64,000 nucleotides of DNA from Sinonovacula constricta (GCA_007844125.1 CM017556.1:80778409-80842408), one strand, 5' to 3'. Shown: positions 44,523 to 56,507, numbered from the stretch's first letter. The notes: a model not told the origin generated them from the letters alone. A program made the numbers and translations.

Positions 44523-45785
44523 ATTCAGTGATATGGTCGGTTGTAATTCGGCTACCTAATCGCGTTTGTTTAAATATGGCGACCTTCGATACCATGTAGA
44601 AAAACTTAAATCCATTAAAACACTCAAACAAACAATGAAAATCTCATGCTTACCTATTCTTCAGTGTGTATTTAGAATTTCGTATTGCATTGTTCATAGT
44701 GATCACGCGAGGTCACATTCAGGGACGGACTACTTTCAATGCATATGATTCCCGAGGTCTATTTTCGAAGAAATCGCCGAGGGGTCCCGATTGGATCAGG
44801 ATACTCATGATACTCGGAACATCATGGACATTTTGAATTAGAATGCCCTGGATAATTCTCTCGGATGTTTGACGGGAAAACCCTGCTAAACTAAACATGT
44901 TGGTGCCAATGACATCATCAAAACAACAAAATAAATGTTTTGTTAAACCTACTTGGTAAAATGCAATAACAGTTTTATATCTAACAAGTTGTGAACAGTT
45001 AGAGTGATAAATGGAAGTTTATGGATGACTTTATCTTATACAAATACGCTTTTTTGAAGAACGTTTTATGGCGTAGTCTTCCGGCAAACAAAATGGTCAT
45101 GATTTCGTAAGTATCATTAGACCAGATACATCCAAGAGATGATTGACCCAGATGATGAAATTACCTGAGCAATTCCTTTTGGGCCATTTCTACATTTCTA
45201 AAATATTTTAGAAAAAAAAACACAGAAAGTGCCGAAGTGTGCAGATTGAATTTGTGACTATGTGCACAAGAGCATATGCATGCTACCTTTCAGTATTGTT
45301 GGCCAAAATGTGAATGTTATGCTGATAGAGCACAGCGAAAGAAAAAACCAAACTCCCCGCAGTGATTACTTCCCTTGACAGTACATTATATCACTGCCAC
45401 CAGCAAGTTTTTTCGCCCAAATACAAGCGGATATCGTTTTTTTTATTTTTTTCTGGACTTATCTCCTCAAAATATAGTATCTTTCCTTTAAAAATATTAA
45501 TTTATCATGTTAAAAATAAAAAGTAACTTAAAATATGAAAAAGTATGAAATTATGAAAGTCAAATTTTAAAGTTTATGGAGGCCGCCATGTTTACTTCAC
45601 GTGATACTCTATCATCACGTGATCCTTGCTGGGGGCAGAGATTAAAGTAGCAACGCGTGACGTAATCGCTGTGAGGAGATTGAGAAAAAAACATGTACAG
45701 CCTCAGCTTATAAGAATTTTTATCAGTGCATGTTACAACATGTATACCACCTGAACAGTTTATATTTGTATACGATTTTTTTCAG

Positions 45786-45877
45786 ATCAGAAAACATGAC
45801 AAACGATATGTATGCTGTAAGATGTATGGAGCTTCATTGGATAGACAACGGAAACTTTCTGGTGTATTTCTATAATG
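45786..45877 (+). CDS. Exon 7 of the glycoprotein gene
   Basis: Acceptor CGATTTTTTTCAG, 92 nt reading SENMTNDMYAVRCMELHWID followed by NGNFLVYFYN, donor GTACGT, phase 2 in and 1 out. One sequon (NMT) and one cysteine. Confidence 0.75.
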
Positions 45878-45892
45878 GTACGTTTTAGAAAA

Positions 45893-46083
45893 TAATAGTA
45901 TTTAACAAATAATACATGGCCTTAAGAGCAATATGCAAGTTTACGGACTGGTTGGTCAGACCGAGGAAGGAATATGGCCCGAAGCGCAGCTGAGGGCCAA
46001 ATACCCTCCGAGGTCTGACCAACCAGTCCGTAAGCTTGCATATTGCCCGCAAGGCCATGTTTTATTTGTTATATTATACCGAA
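45893..46083. mobile_element. Foldback element, near-perfect palindrome
   Basis: The left arm from about 45898 (TAACAAATAATACATGGCC… AATATGCAAGTTTACGGACT) is repeated in inverse order to about 46078. The arms are roughly 70 nt with few mismatches, around a short loop that itself contains inverted GGCCC/GGGCC. It lies just after exon 7 in intron 7. The + strand frame across it is an artefact. Confidence 0.8.
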
Positions 46084-46259
46084 TCTTAATCCTTTTATCC
46101 CTTTTGTTGCTTTCATTTTAGTATAATTTGCTTTTATATAATAATTGTATTTGTTCAGTGTGTGAAATATCTCAAACCCTAGTCGTTTTTTTATTATTTT
46201 CAAGCGATGCAGCAAATAAATCATGCTCTTCTTTTAATATTCCATTCTTGATGATCAAA

Positions 46260-46547
46260 TTAAATAGTAAATGCTACTAGACAAAAGACCCGGACTTTTA
46301 GAATTTCGTTCGTGTAGGTTTCAAAGGAAGAATCGTGGCTTTTTATTTCTGCTAAATATGTTCGGAAGAGCTTCAGTTTTGTTGGGGTTTTGGTGTTTTT
46401 TGAATCCTTAGATTCGCTGAGTTTAACTAAAATCTGCCTCCGATAAAGAGTCAAATCACTTAGACATTTTGACAGTTTGACAATATCGTCTGTTCGTTTT
46501 GTCGTAAATGCCGCGTTTAAACAGTCAAACAAACTGGATGACGTCAT
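46260..46547 (-). CDS. Orphan 95-codon frame, unknown protein
   Basis: Complete frame starting MTSSSLFDCLNAAFTTKRTD, with an amphipathic, Lys/Leu-rich middle (KLSKCLSDLTLYRRQILVKL) and ending KVRVFCLVAFTI-stop. Residue composition and lack of repeats look coding. The ATG lies inside a TGACGTCAT palindrome whose context (ACTGGATGACGTCAT) recurs at 46600. It may belong to a mobile element together with the nearby foldback. No family recognised. Confidence 0.35.
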   Translation of the reverse strand: MTSSSLFDCLNAAFTTKRTDDIVKLSKCLSDLTLYRRQILVKLSESKDSKNTKTPTKLKLFRTYLAEIKSHDSSFETYTNEILKVRVFCLVAFTI

Positions 46548-46959
46548 AAACAGTCTGTATAAGAATTATGGACTGGGTAGCCGGTCAATATGCGATTTAT
46601 GGACTGGATGACGTCATTTTAAATATAGAAGGGCGTATGCAAATGAGGTATAATATTGAACAATACACTCGATATAGAGTTGACTTTATTTCCCTTTTAC
46701 AATGTAAATATATTTTTTCAGCATAGTGTCTAGCCTCACTTTTGTGCCGAGTCCCATTTTCTGTTTAAACAAAAGCTATACAGGAATTGGAAAACTTTTT
46801 TATTGAACAAAAAATGGTTTTATTATTATGAGTGTAAGATGGCATTATTTAAATAGTGTAAACTGTTGTTAACAGAAAATGTATAATCTTTTGGTGTCTT
46901 GATTTGTTCACCTTTTTTCTTTTACACTCATCGACAGATTAATTTTGTTGATTAAACTT

Positions 46960-47107
46960 TTAGTATATATAACCACAGTGACAAATTAACTCAAAATGTA
47001 AATTCTCACCAATGCCGCCTATCTTCTTAAAGTATTTTTGTTATTATTGATTTCATGTGGTGAATAATATGCCATTTTGTTCCAAACTGTCGGATACCTC
47101 CTTTAAA
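46960..47107. mobile_element. MITE family remnant, right part
   Basis: Ends in TTCCAAACTGTCGGATACC-TCCTTTAA, the right end of the TTAA-bounded family. The left end is absent. Confidence 0.5.
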
Positions 47108-47643
47108 TCTTGTTGTGAAAAGTGATGCTGAAAACTGCAACACAATAAAATTATGTAAGTTAGTCTAGCATTTAGTCTTGTTAAGAATTTCGCTTTCCTT
47201 CACTTGCTTTAATGAGGCTGTTTTCATTTTCTTTAGACAAATGGTTCCATACCTAAACGGCTTTGTAATATCTAGAATTATATAGTAAGTTATTATTGTG
47301 CATATGCTTAAAACATCATGCTAAACTGTGACTACATAGAAAGACATGTATGATCGTTTGACGGGGGTAATGGTTTCAAATGACACGTATTTCAATCTGC
47401 ATTCCCCACCCCCAAGAACATGAAAACGTTATCATAACTTCCCCACAAGAACCCAGCCCCACCCCCTCCAGCACCCTAAAGGCTTTGACAACAATTGCAT
47501 ATTACCAGGTAGGACAAAAATAATATTCAGATTCCTACCACGCCCGTCATTTTTCCATACTTTGAAAATAAACAAAACATCCCAAAAAAGAAAACATAAA
47601 CAGCCATGAGTCAAATATCAAAACTTAAAATAATGTTTTTCAG

Positions 47644-47793
47644 ACAAACAGCCTTGGGCCAACAATCAACGACTGTCCCTGATCAAGCCATCGCTGAAAG
47701 CGTTCGAGGATCCGAAGTCAAGTATTTGTGACATGAACGTGATGTTTGAAGCAACACCACAAGCTGAACCAATAATGATCAAACGTAATAAAG
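47644..47793 (+). CDS. Exon 8 of the glycoprotein gene
   Basis: Acceptor ATGTTTTTCAG, 150 nt reading DKQPWANNQRLSLIKPSLKA, then FEDPKSSICDMNVMFEATPQ and AEPIMIKRNKG, donor GTGAGC, phase 1 in and out. One cysteine (SICDM), giving eight in exons 2-8, enough for four disulfides. A basic segment (MIKRNK) precedes the C-terminal anchor exon. Confidence 0.78.
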
Positions 47794-47929
47794 GTGAGCA
47801 GAATTATTGAAAACTGAAATTTATATTATATATATCATTAAGTATAAAATATGACTTACCATGAATACCATTTTTTATTTAATAACTATACATTATTAGT
47901 CCTTTAAAAAAGAACCTGCCACGTTCAAT

Positions 47930-48790
47930 ACCACAATGGGCTGCTGTCGTATTGGCCTTTGGCCTTGGCATTATCATTTCATAAAGTTTACTGTCAAAGT
48001 TGTATTTTTGTCAGTGACTGTTCAAGTTAGAGCTTTGAAACTTAACATTGTTTTCTGACACCACAGTAGCAATTATCAGGACAAGTTTCATAATCCCTGA
48101 CTCTATTTTGTCAAAATTATGCCCCCATTTCACTTAGAAGTTTCATAAAGTTTTTTTGTGAAAGTTGTCTTTTTCTCAGAAACCGTTCAAGGTAGAGCTT
48201 TGATACTTAACACAGTTGTCTGACATAACAGTAGCAATTATCAGGACAATTTTCATAACTCTTGAATGTATTTTGTCATAGTTATGCTCCCTTTTCACAT
48301 AACATTTTTGTTAAGTTATGTGTTTCATTATATCTTAGCAATCATGAAAGAGCTTTGAAACTAAATATATCTTCACACAAGTTGTTATTTAATATGATGG
48401 AGTGTCTTGTCTAAAAACCATGACCCTACCTTAAAGGTCAAGGTCACATCTAGGGTATAAAAAAAATTTAAATAGCAAAAATATATCTTCCGGAGTTTAG
48501 TTCAGTACTTAAAAAGGTACTTCAGATTAGATGCATAAAAGAATGTTCCCCTCAGTTAAACAGAGTTTTGCATCCAAGAACTATGGCCCTACCTCAACTG
48601 TCAAGGTCACACTTAAGAGTTCAAAGGTCAAAATTTGTGCAAGTTTTTAGTTTCTGGGGCAAAACTTTGCCACTAATGAACGGATTTCTTCCACATTACA
48701 CAGAATTGTTAATCTAAACGTAAAATGAAAACCTGATTTCGTTGCGTGGTGACGTTTCTTGTCTTAGGATGTATCTGGTGCAATGCATTT
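47930..48790 (+). repeat. Diverged dispersed repeat with internal duplications
   Basis: TTCAAGTTAGAGCTTTGAAACTTAAC recurs as TTCAAGGTAGAGCTTTGATACTTAAC about 140 bp later, each followed by a GACA...CAGTAGCAATTATCAGGACA block. The later part holds AAAGGTCAAGGTCACAT and CTGTCAAGGTCACACTT. It looks like an old tandem-core element in intron 8. Confidence 0.55.
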
Positions 48791-48964
48791 TGATGAACAA
48801 TAAAAATATCCAATTATGTTGGTTGTTTTGTTGACTGCATTGGCACCGACATGTATATTTACATAAGGTAGCTGATCAATGAATCGCCAGTTATCTGTCG
48901 CGTTTCATTTGATTTATATATACCAAATCAGAAAACCTTTTCATATAAAAACGATACAACAACA

Positions 48965-49085
48965 CATTCTCTTAGTGCAATGGTGATTGTACCCAGACAT
49001 ATGTCTGGTGTCTTCCTCCACCAATAGTTATGTGGATGTCACCAATATGACCATATTTCTGCAGGTGCAATGTAACAAAAAAAAA
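48965..49085 (+). mobile_element. SINE, family A 3' fragment
   Basis: TGTACCCAGACATATGTCTGG, CTTCCTCCACCAATAG and GTGGATGTCACCAATATGACC match the family A body and tail, ending in an A run. The head is lost. Confidence 0.6.
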
Positions 49086-49212
49086 TGCAACATATTTTTG
49101 GTTGTCTTTCTTCAGGCAAAGTTATCTTGGTACTTCTAACATGTAGTAAGATATGTTTACATGTTATGTAAAACAATGTTCATGTATGTTACTATATATA
49201 CATATGAATATA

Positions 49213-49453
49213 TGTCATTGCTGTTATTTTGTAAAGTTTGCTATAAATAATTTAACATTTTGTAAAATATATTAAATTTAATTTATTTTCAATGTCAGTT
49301 CTCCCTATCTCTATATTCTTTATATTTGCTTGCATCCTAAGAAGTATACTTTTGTTAATTTCAGGGGAAACCAGTTTGGCAGTGGGAAACACTGGGTCGT
49401 TGATGTTGTCGTTATTCGTTGCTGCAATCACTCTGGCCATAAACGCAAACTGA
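49213..49453 (+). repeat. Terminal-exon duplicon, copy a
   Basis: This segment and 54139-54377 are almost identical from TTGCTGTTATTTTGTAAAG through the acceptor and coding part to the TGA. Similarity stops directly after the stop codon. Confidence 0.9.
49365..49453 (+). CDS. Exon 9a, C-terminal anchor-signal exon of the glycoprotein gene
   Basis: Acceptor GTTAATTTCAG, phase 1 in. It reads GETSLAVGNTGSLMLSLFVA and then AITLAINAN-stop. A small-residue region (GNTGS) followed by a hydrophobic run and a very short polar end is the pattern of a GPI-attachment signal. A type I membrane anchor is unlikely because no basic cytosolic tail follows. With exons 1-8 the model is 354 residues with nine sequons. 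The function is unknown. Confidence 0.78.
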
Positions 49454-49561
49454 CTGTCATCAAGGGACACCCAGACCTCCTTCGGAACTAGGAACCTGTT
49501 GATTTTGGAAACATCATTTAAAACATATATTATTCCCATCAAATATTTTTAAAAAGCTGAA

Positions 49562-49567
49562 AATAAA
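49562..49567 (+). terminator. Polyadenylation signal of the glycoprotein gene
   Basis: AATAAA lies 109 nt after the stop codon of exon 9a and is followed by a T-rich segment. It marks the likely 3' end near 49585. Confidence 0.55.
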
Positions 49568-49614
49568 GTTTAATTTACAAGTGTTAAACCTCGCAACCAG
49601 TTTGCTGCAACTTT

Positions 49615-49810
49615 CTCTATCTTTTGGACGCTCACAGGGTTCCCAAGCTACCGGGAAATAGGGAAAACTCGGGAATTTTGAAAATTCTTGTTCCGGTCGT
49701 GAAAATGATTTGATTTTAAAGATATCCTTTCCAAACTCGGGAAAAGTACGAACCGATTTCGGTACGAAATCAGCAACTTAAAAATATCCAAGTCACCAAT
49801 GATTCTGACG
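49615..49810. repeat. Dispersed repeat shared with 54690-54850
   Basis: GGTTCCCAAGCTACCGGGAAA, GAATTTTGAAAATTCT and CTCGGGAAAAGTACGAACCG have diverged counterparts in the same order at 54690-54850. Confidence 0.6.
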
Positions 49811-50640
49811 TCATGACATTGTTTGACGTCATTAAATTGTTCTTGCAGTTTTACAAATACTTTCTTAGCAAAGTTTACAATGCGGATTTGCACGGATGTT
49901 TGTGAAGCTCTATGTTAGCTATTAGACAATATTTACATAAAATGCGGTGACACTTTATTTAGACAAGTAATTGGTATTCCTATGGGAACCAACTATGCAC
50001 CGTTAATTGCAGATTTGTTTTTATACTGCTTTTATCTACTGTACATACTGTACATATGTTGATAGTTTATTTTATTACTAGATAGTTTGTATGTATATAA
50101 GTTCATTGTATCTGTTTGAACTACCGATGCAGGTGCTTACTGTTAGTTGTTTTACTTTGACGGGCTATTTTTATTTACACTGTTTGATAGAAAAACCTTC
50201 AGGAAGTGCGAGGTTGCTCCACAATCAAGGTTTAAGCACTCCAGTTGGTCCTTTTGCCGAATGACCGTCCCAAGACGGTAACTGATGGTTTTTATTTTTA
50301 TGTGTTTGGTCTCCTACCCTGTTTGCCCTTGTATAGAGGAAGATTAAATTTAAATATCTGTGGAAATTTTGATAGGACCTTTTCTTGTTTATCTATTAAC
50401 CAAACATTTCCAAAGCTATTTCTAAACAATAAGTTTTAATAGACGATATTCAATTGTTTCTTTCTCTGTTTCTTTGTTGCAGTAATATTAAATAACAATT
50501 TCATGGATGTATATTTTCGGACATACATAACAGCTTGTACCAATACTGAATACAATTTATATGATTTTGACATACATAAGAGTTTGAACCAATACTGAAT
50601 ACATTTTATGTGATGTTCAATGCATAGTGGTAGTCTACCA
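49811..50640. other. No gene seen
   Basis: AT-rich sequence without splice-bounded coding segments or recognised repeats. A short + strand frame at 50245-50439 has no supporting features. Confidence 0.4.
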
Positions 50641-52050
50641 CATTATCCCAAGTCTACACAATCATTTACATGTGAATTTACTCTTATAAAATCATTACAG
50701 ATTTGAATTTGAACTTGTTCTAAAATATCTGAGTATTCAGTACCATATATTTCAGCACCATAAGTTAGAATAGGCTTTTCCATTGAATCAAATAACTTAA
50801 AGTATGCACCGTGTGAAAATGTACTAAAAATTCTTTGAAAAGATTTTATAGCCAAAAAAAAATGATTTTCTGGCCAGGGCAACAAACTTTTGTCATGTAC
50901 AGTAGTACGCTAGTAAGATTAAGGAGTTGTTTATCATTGTAGTATCAATATTTCGCATGATGTGGCATTCGCGCTACAGCTAGAAAGAAAAGGATCATGC
51001 TAGAAAATTAATTTGTTTATGTTTAACTGGGTTTCGTGAATGTTCTTGAGACTGCTGCGTTGTAGAAAGTCTTTAGGTCTTTATAAGGGCGTGTTAGCCG
51101 ATTTAAGTTTGAACATATAGTTTGGAAATACTTGCAGTTTCTATATTAAAAACCTTTTTTTTTGTTGGAACTTACGTGGACCTTTTATATTCTACAGTGC
51201 TATTAATATTAAAGTGTCGGATTTGGAAATGTATTAATTGCATTCGTGTATTGTTCTATCTTTGGATTATTTCAACTGAACGTATCTTCGAGGACAGTCT
51301 ACCGAAAACTGTTCAGGATTATTCGACGTTGGATTATTAATTGAAGTAATAAAGGGAGACCTCCTAATGGGATAAACTGTAAATTAACATTTTCTTCGAA
51401 TTGTCAAATTTTGTCATATATTTGTTATTATTTTGTTACGCCATAGAATTAGAGAGTATCGGCGAGAACAATAGCCCCATATATTTATAGCAAGATGTTA
51501 CATGTACTGGTGAACCGATATATGCTCGTAATTGGCCTCCGCTTCTGAACACAATAATTTCTGTTTTTTATTAATTGCCATAACTGTATTATCGCAAAAC
51601 CCGCAAGAAAATTTAAATGTAATTTTAGTTCAATGGCTGTTTCTGCGCATTTTGCATTGTCGTCTGCAAAAAGTATGCAACTTACGTCATGTATTTGATT
51701 AGTCACAAATATACCCGCTGACCTTTTGTTCGTAGGTAACGCGATAACTCATTAATATATAGACTTAATGTTATCGTTCTCCATACATCCCCTTGTCTTG
51801 TCCCGGCATTACAGTAAACGCCTTTAGTAACTTTGTAATCTTTTATTCGGACAAAACCTCGTAATTTGAGTACATATATATCATTGCTCGTAAGATTTTT
51901 CCTCTAACTCCAACTTTATGTAAAACTGAGAACAAGTCATGATGCAATAGTCCATCAAATTCCTTTTGGAAATCCACATATAGTACATAAAATCTACCAC
52001 CTACCATCTAAAACAACCTGGTCTCAGTTTTTTGCTTAGGTTTTTTTTAA
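50640..52050 (-). pseudogene. LINE reverse transcriptase relic
   Basis: Minus strand fragments in RT order: YVLYVDFQKEFDGLLHHDLF (motif A with both Asp) near 51970, a GVRGKILRAM segment, a PGQDKG remnant, SCILFADDNAKCAETA (motif C, FADD) near 51670, then YFKLFDSMEKPILTYGAEIY in the post-RT region near 50760. Many stops and shifts. It is a different element from the one at 28.9-35.8 kb, judged by the sequence between motifs. Confidence 0.75.
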
Positions 52051-52956
52051 CATTAACTGACATGATCGGCTTTTTGTGTGTATTAAATTTATTGTGTCGC
52101 TTCCAATCAAGTCAGCTTTTCGTTTTATGGATGGGGTATGCATACGATATATATTCCCACATGTAAATTGGGGAGAAATGTAAGATTGTTGACACGTAAT
52201 GTGATCAGATATAGCATTAGAATCCATAATTTAGGTCATTGGAAATGAGCTTTTGTACGGTTTTGAACAAAGTATTGGTATTTTTGTACAGTATTTATTG
52301 TACATATTTTTTTCAATGAACTTAACAGGATTCTTTTTATATGCATAACATACATTACAAGGATGAAACAAACATATTTATGCTTGTCTGAATTTGTGCT
52401 TTTGTTTCGAATCTGGCATCTCTTAAAATCGAGTTAGTGATAAATCTCTTTAAGAATTTTTGTATTCATTATAAATACTATTGATCCAGATGTATAAAAT
52501 AGTATGTATGCTGTCTTTTTTCATTCAGTTTGTAAATACTGTCATATTTTGCCTTTTTGTAAATACAACATACCTCATTCAAATGCAATCAAACGTAAAC
52601 ATTCCATGTGATTACTTTTTAATTTTGTTGTAATGCTCTGTTTGCTACCTTTCATTTATTTTGTATTACATATTGTCTCTACAATGAATAGGCTATTAAA
52701 TATATACTTCCTGACAATGATGTGCAGTTTAAGCTGCTTGTGTATTCTTTGCGTCATTATTATAATAAATGTACAAGAAAGGCAAAAAAGTTCATAATAT
52801 AAAATATATAATACATTTAAACATCACATGGACATTAATGCAGAGATATAGTGCAAACAATCTGTCAATTTACATCTGCCTTAAAATTATGGAACATAAT
52901 ATGGTTCCATACTTTTAATAAAGACTTAAACATCTTTTTTTATGATAATATTACAT

Positions 52957-53090
52957 GACAAAGTCCTATGAGCGTTGCAACATATACCAAACCCTGAAAA
53001 GGCACAGGACAAGGGTATTCACTGTTAGCCAAATGTAAAAGTAAGACGAAATCAATAATGAGTCATTAAACAAAAAGGGCAAACCCAACA
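52957..53090 (+). repeat. Dispersed repeat shared with 41165-41300
   Basis: ATGACAAAGTCCTATGAGCG, CTGAAAAGGCACAGGACAA and ATGAGTCATTAAACAAAAAG match the 41-kb copy in order. Confidence 0.65.
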
Positions 53091-53295
53091 ACAATCGGCA
53101 AAAGGGATTGATTTGGATGATTAAACCAGTTTTATAGAGCTCGAACCTGGCACTTCCTGGAGGCGTTTCTCAAATGTAAGCAATGAAAAGAAAACCAATT
53201 TATTTGAATAAAAAATGCCCAAGCGCTGACGTTTTCTTTTATACGTTGACACGAAAGTAGTGACGTCATTGAAAAATAATGTCAACATATAATTT

Positions 53296-53297
<2 letters not shown>

Positions 53298-53356
<59 letters not shown>
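53298..53356. repeat. (AG)n microsatellite followed by poly(G)
   Basis: About 25 AG dinucleotides and then nine G residues. Frames of Ser-Leu repeats on the minus strand are artefacts. Confidence 0.97.
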
Positions 53357-54138
53357 TATTATTTCTATTAAAAGAACTATACAATTTTGTTGAGTGTAAG
53401 TGAAATTAATTTTTGACTCTAGAAAAGAAAATGACAGAGAAGTGTAAATGATTGTAGCAACTTGTTTATCTGAAGATGGAATAGGGGAACTAAAGTCCAA
53501 TGTCCATCAAAGGAAATACACGTAACAATCCTTTTGATGAATTAAATCACAACATAGATTACATGCACGGGGAGATTTTGTACGACCGCCAAACTGCACA
53601 GGCAGCATTCATGAATCATGAATAAGAACATATTTATTTATACTGCAATGTTCTTCATGAAATTCTTACTTCATTTCCTCAGGAGGCAAAACATGTTTTC
53701 AAAAATCTTGTTCTTAAAATCTCAGTTTTGAAGAGACATAGAAGTAATATCACTAAGAAAGTAATATCACTGCTCCTTAAACCAACATAGTGTTTTAGTA
53801 CAAAAACTGGAAAAATACTTTTTATATCAAATTATGGTTTGACATGATGTCTATTATACTAAACAGAATTAATGAAAACTAAACATGCCCTAGATTTCTT
53901 CATAAAAATGTCTAGATACTTCATAACCACAGGGTTTCAGGAACAGTGCTGGCATTTTAATTTGTCTTTGGATTCTTTTGCTTTAATTTTTTTGTTTCTT
54001 GTGGCTGCCTCCTTCCCTTAAGTCAAGCTCGGACGACAAACTGGACTTACTGTTCCAAATTGTCTTTCAATATCTCTTAGCTTTTAATTGGACGGCAAGT
54101 TTTCCAGCCGTCTACAGAAGAAACATATGTCATTGTTA

Positions 54139-54377
54139 TCATTGCTGTTATTTTGTAAAGTTTGCTATAAATAATTTAACATTTTGTAAAATATATTAAA
54201 TTTGATTTATTTTCAATGTCAGTTCTCCCGATCTCTATATTCTTTATATTTGCTTGCATCCTAAGAAGTATACTTTTGACAATTTCAGGGGAAACCAGTT
54301 TGGCAGTGGGAAACACTGGGTCGTTGATGTTGTCGTTTTTTATTGCTGCAATCACTCTGGCCATAAATGCTAACTGA
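54139..54377 (+). repeat. Terminal-exon duplicon, copy b
   Basis: Near-identical to 49213-49453, with a few substitutions (for example TTCTCCCGATC for TTCTCCCTATC). It covers the end of an intron, the acceptor, the coding part and the stop. Confidence 0.9.
54289..54377 (+). CDS. Exon 9b, second copy of the anchor-signal exon
   Basis: Acceptor GACAATTTCAG, same phase, same length (89 nt). It reads GETSLAVGNTGSLMLSFFIA and then AITLAINAN-stop, differing from 9a only by Leu to Phe and Val to Ile in the hydrophobic core. Both changes are conservative and the frame and acceptor are intact. AATAAA follows at about 54625. It may serve as an alternative last exon for exon 8, or it may be a silent duplicate. 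Confidence 0.55.
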
Positions 54378-54689
54378 CGATATTTTGATTGTGTGTTATA
54401 ACTGGAGATTACTTAAATAAGTTAGCAATAACTATCGGATTATTTTTTTGTATTTTTAAGCAAAGCAAATAAGTACACTTATGTTAACAATACCGTATAT
54501 TTAAACTTAATTTTGAAGGTCAGCAGGTTCACATAAGTCTGGTGAACAGAAGAAATATTTTAATAATTTAATGTCAATGTAAACTTTGACTCGATTTTCC
54601 TTTCTGTGGACAAAAATTCAAATAAATAAATAAATAAAATAATAAAAGAAACTTGACTTACTGTGAACATGCTGCTTGATATCATCTGT

Positions 54690-54850
54690 TCATGGTTCCC
54701 ATGCTACCGAGAAAACTTGAAAATCTTCGAAATTTTGAAAATTCTATTCCCGGTCTTGAAAATGCTGTGATTTTTTTAATATCTGTTCAACATCAGGAAA
54801 AACTTGGGAAAAGTATGAACTGATTTGGCTATGAAATCATCAATTGGTTA
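54690..54850. repeat. Dispersed repeat shared with 49615-49810
   Basis: GGTTCCCATGCTACCGAGAAA and GAAATTTTGAAAATTCTATTC blocks. The relative lies a similar distance (about 160-310 bp) after the terminal exon of copy a, so it might have been part of the same duplication. Confidence 0.55.
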
Positions 54851-55379
54851 TCAAAGCATGTAAATAAAACAGGATCGTTTTGCAAGTGTTTATTTGGTAA
54901 TGTTTCATGATGCCTGCTGCATATTTTTGATATTTGTGTTTTTAGTGACAAAATTGGCATCAGTTCTAAGATTTAATGCAAATACTCAGTCAATAACAGA
55001 TATGAACAGTAACTACAGTGTACTAGCCAGTCGTCAGTACATAACTCATTTGCAAAGTTTGACAAGTCAAAATACTTGGTTTTAAAGTGCATGTCCGATT
55101 TCAGGAAACTGAATACAGCAATCGTGAACACCCTTTGTACATTAACATAATTAGTGCACATCAATATTGAGAAGATATCCTTGACTGGAAAAATCTGGAA
55201 TTTAACACACGCAAAAAGTCTGGAATTTTACCAGCAAAAATTTGTGGGAACACAATTGTGTCCCGCCGTAGCAAATCATTGACACAAAGATCTTTATATA
55301 TATGAAAGAGTCTTAACTTAGATGTCATTAATCAGGTTTTCATAGAAAATCCTGGTTGTTAAATTGAAGATCTAGCTTA

Positions 55380-55990
55380 TGTTTGGAGCCTGTCGGGTCC
55401 AGGTCACTGTTACTAAAAATAGAAATTTTCTTGTAAAAAAACTTAAGTTCCAATAAACCAGTCTTGTTGATACTTGGATATAACAAGATTGCATGAGGAC
55501 TTAGCTTGGGATTGGATTTGGGGCCTGTCGGGTCCAGGTCACTGTTACTAAAAATAGAAAGTTTCTTGTAAAAACTTAAGTTCGAATAAATCAGTCTTGC
55601 TGAAACTTTGGATATAGCAAGGTTGCATGAGGATCTAGCATCGGATTGGATTTAGGGCCAGTTGGGTCAAGGTCACTGTTACTAAAAAAAGAAAACCAGT
55701 CAGTCAGTCAGTAACTTCAGTTCGATATAAAGCAATCTTGCTGAAACATCGGATATAGCAAGCTTCCATAAAACAACTTGTTTGGAATTGGATTAAAGGG
55801 TCAGTCGTATCAAGGTCACTGTTACTGAAAATATTAAAACAGTTTTCAGTAAATAACTTTAGTTCTAATAAGCCAATCTTACTGAAACTTTGGATATAGC
55901 AAGCTTGGATGAAGACCTAGCATGGGATTGGATTTGGGGCCAGTTGGGTCACGTCACTGTTACTAAAAATAGTAAAAACAGTTCCCGCTT
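55380..55990. repeat. Tandem repeat of about 137 bp, five units
   Basis: GGGTC-AGGTCACTGTTACT starts near 55395, 55530, 55664, 55806 and 55945. Between them recur TCTTGCTGAAACTTTGGATATAGCAAG and GCATGGGATTGGATTTGGGG. A CAGTCAGTCAGTCAGT run occurs in the third unit. Confidence 0.85.
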
Positions 55991-56507
55991 AAGATTTTGT
56001 GTTAAATTGTTAAATCATTGAAAACCTGAATTCATGGAATTGCTGTGTTTCTTGTTTTTATTATGGTTTGTCATTGAAATATTAATCTATTGTAAATTAC
56101 TAGCATTAGCATCAGCACCATTATTAAAAATCTTCAATCATCACAACCATGACTGTATACGTTTTTGTTTTTATATCATTGTTCTGACTACTGTCTTCGT
56201 CAATATTTTGTAATAGCCGACTTGTTAATACACTTCTTTATATCAATAAATTCTAGCTTGTATAAGTATATGTGTTCTTTCTTTTTTTAAGTATTGTGTT
56301 TTTCTTTTTTATTTATTGTATATGCTGCTCTGTTAACTGTTTGCTTCAAGCTTGGTATATATGAATGTGTATTGTTTATGGCTGGTCTCTACAAATGATG
56401 CATATACGCGCATGTGCATTCCAAATATATGTTAAGGGTTTATAATAGGTTGGAAAGCATTGGGACGCTATTAAATTCTCATGATCCAATGACAACACAA
56501 TCGCTTA

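Noticed and set aside
53121..53500. Ser-Leu repeat frames on the minus strand
   Set aside because: Translation of the (AG)n microsatellite.
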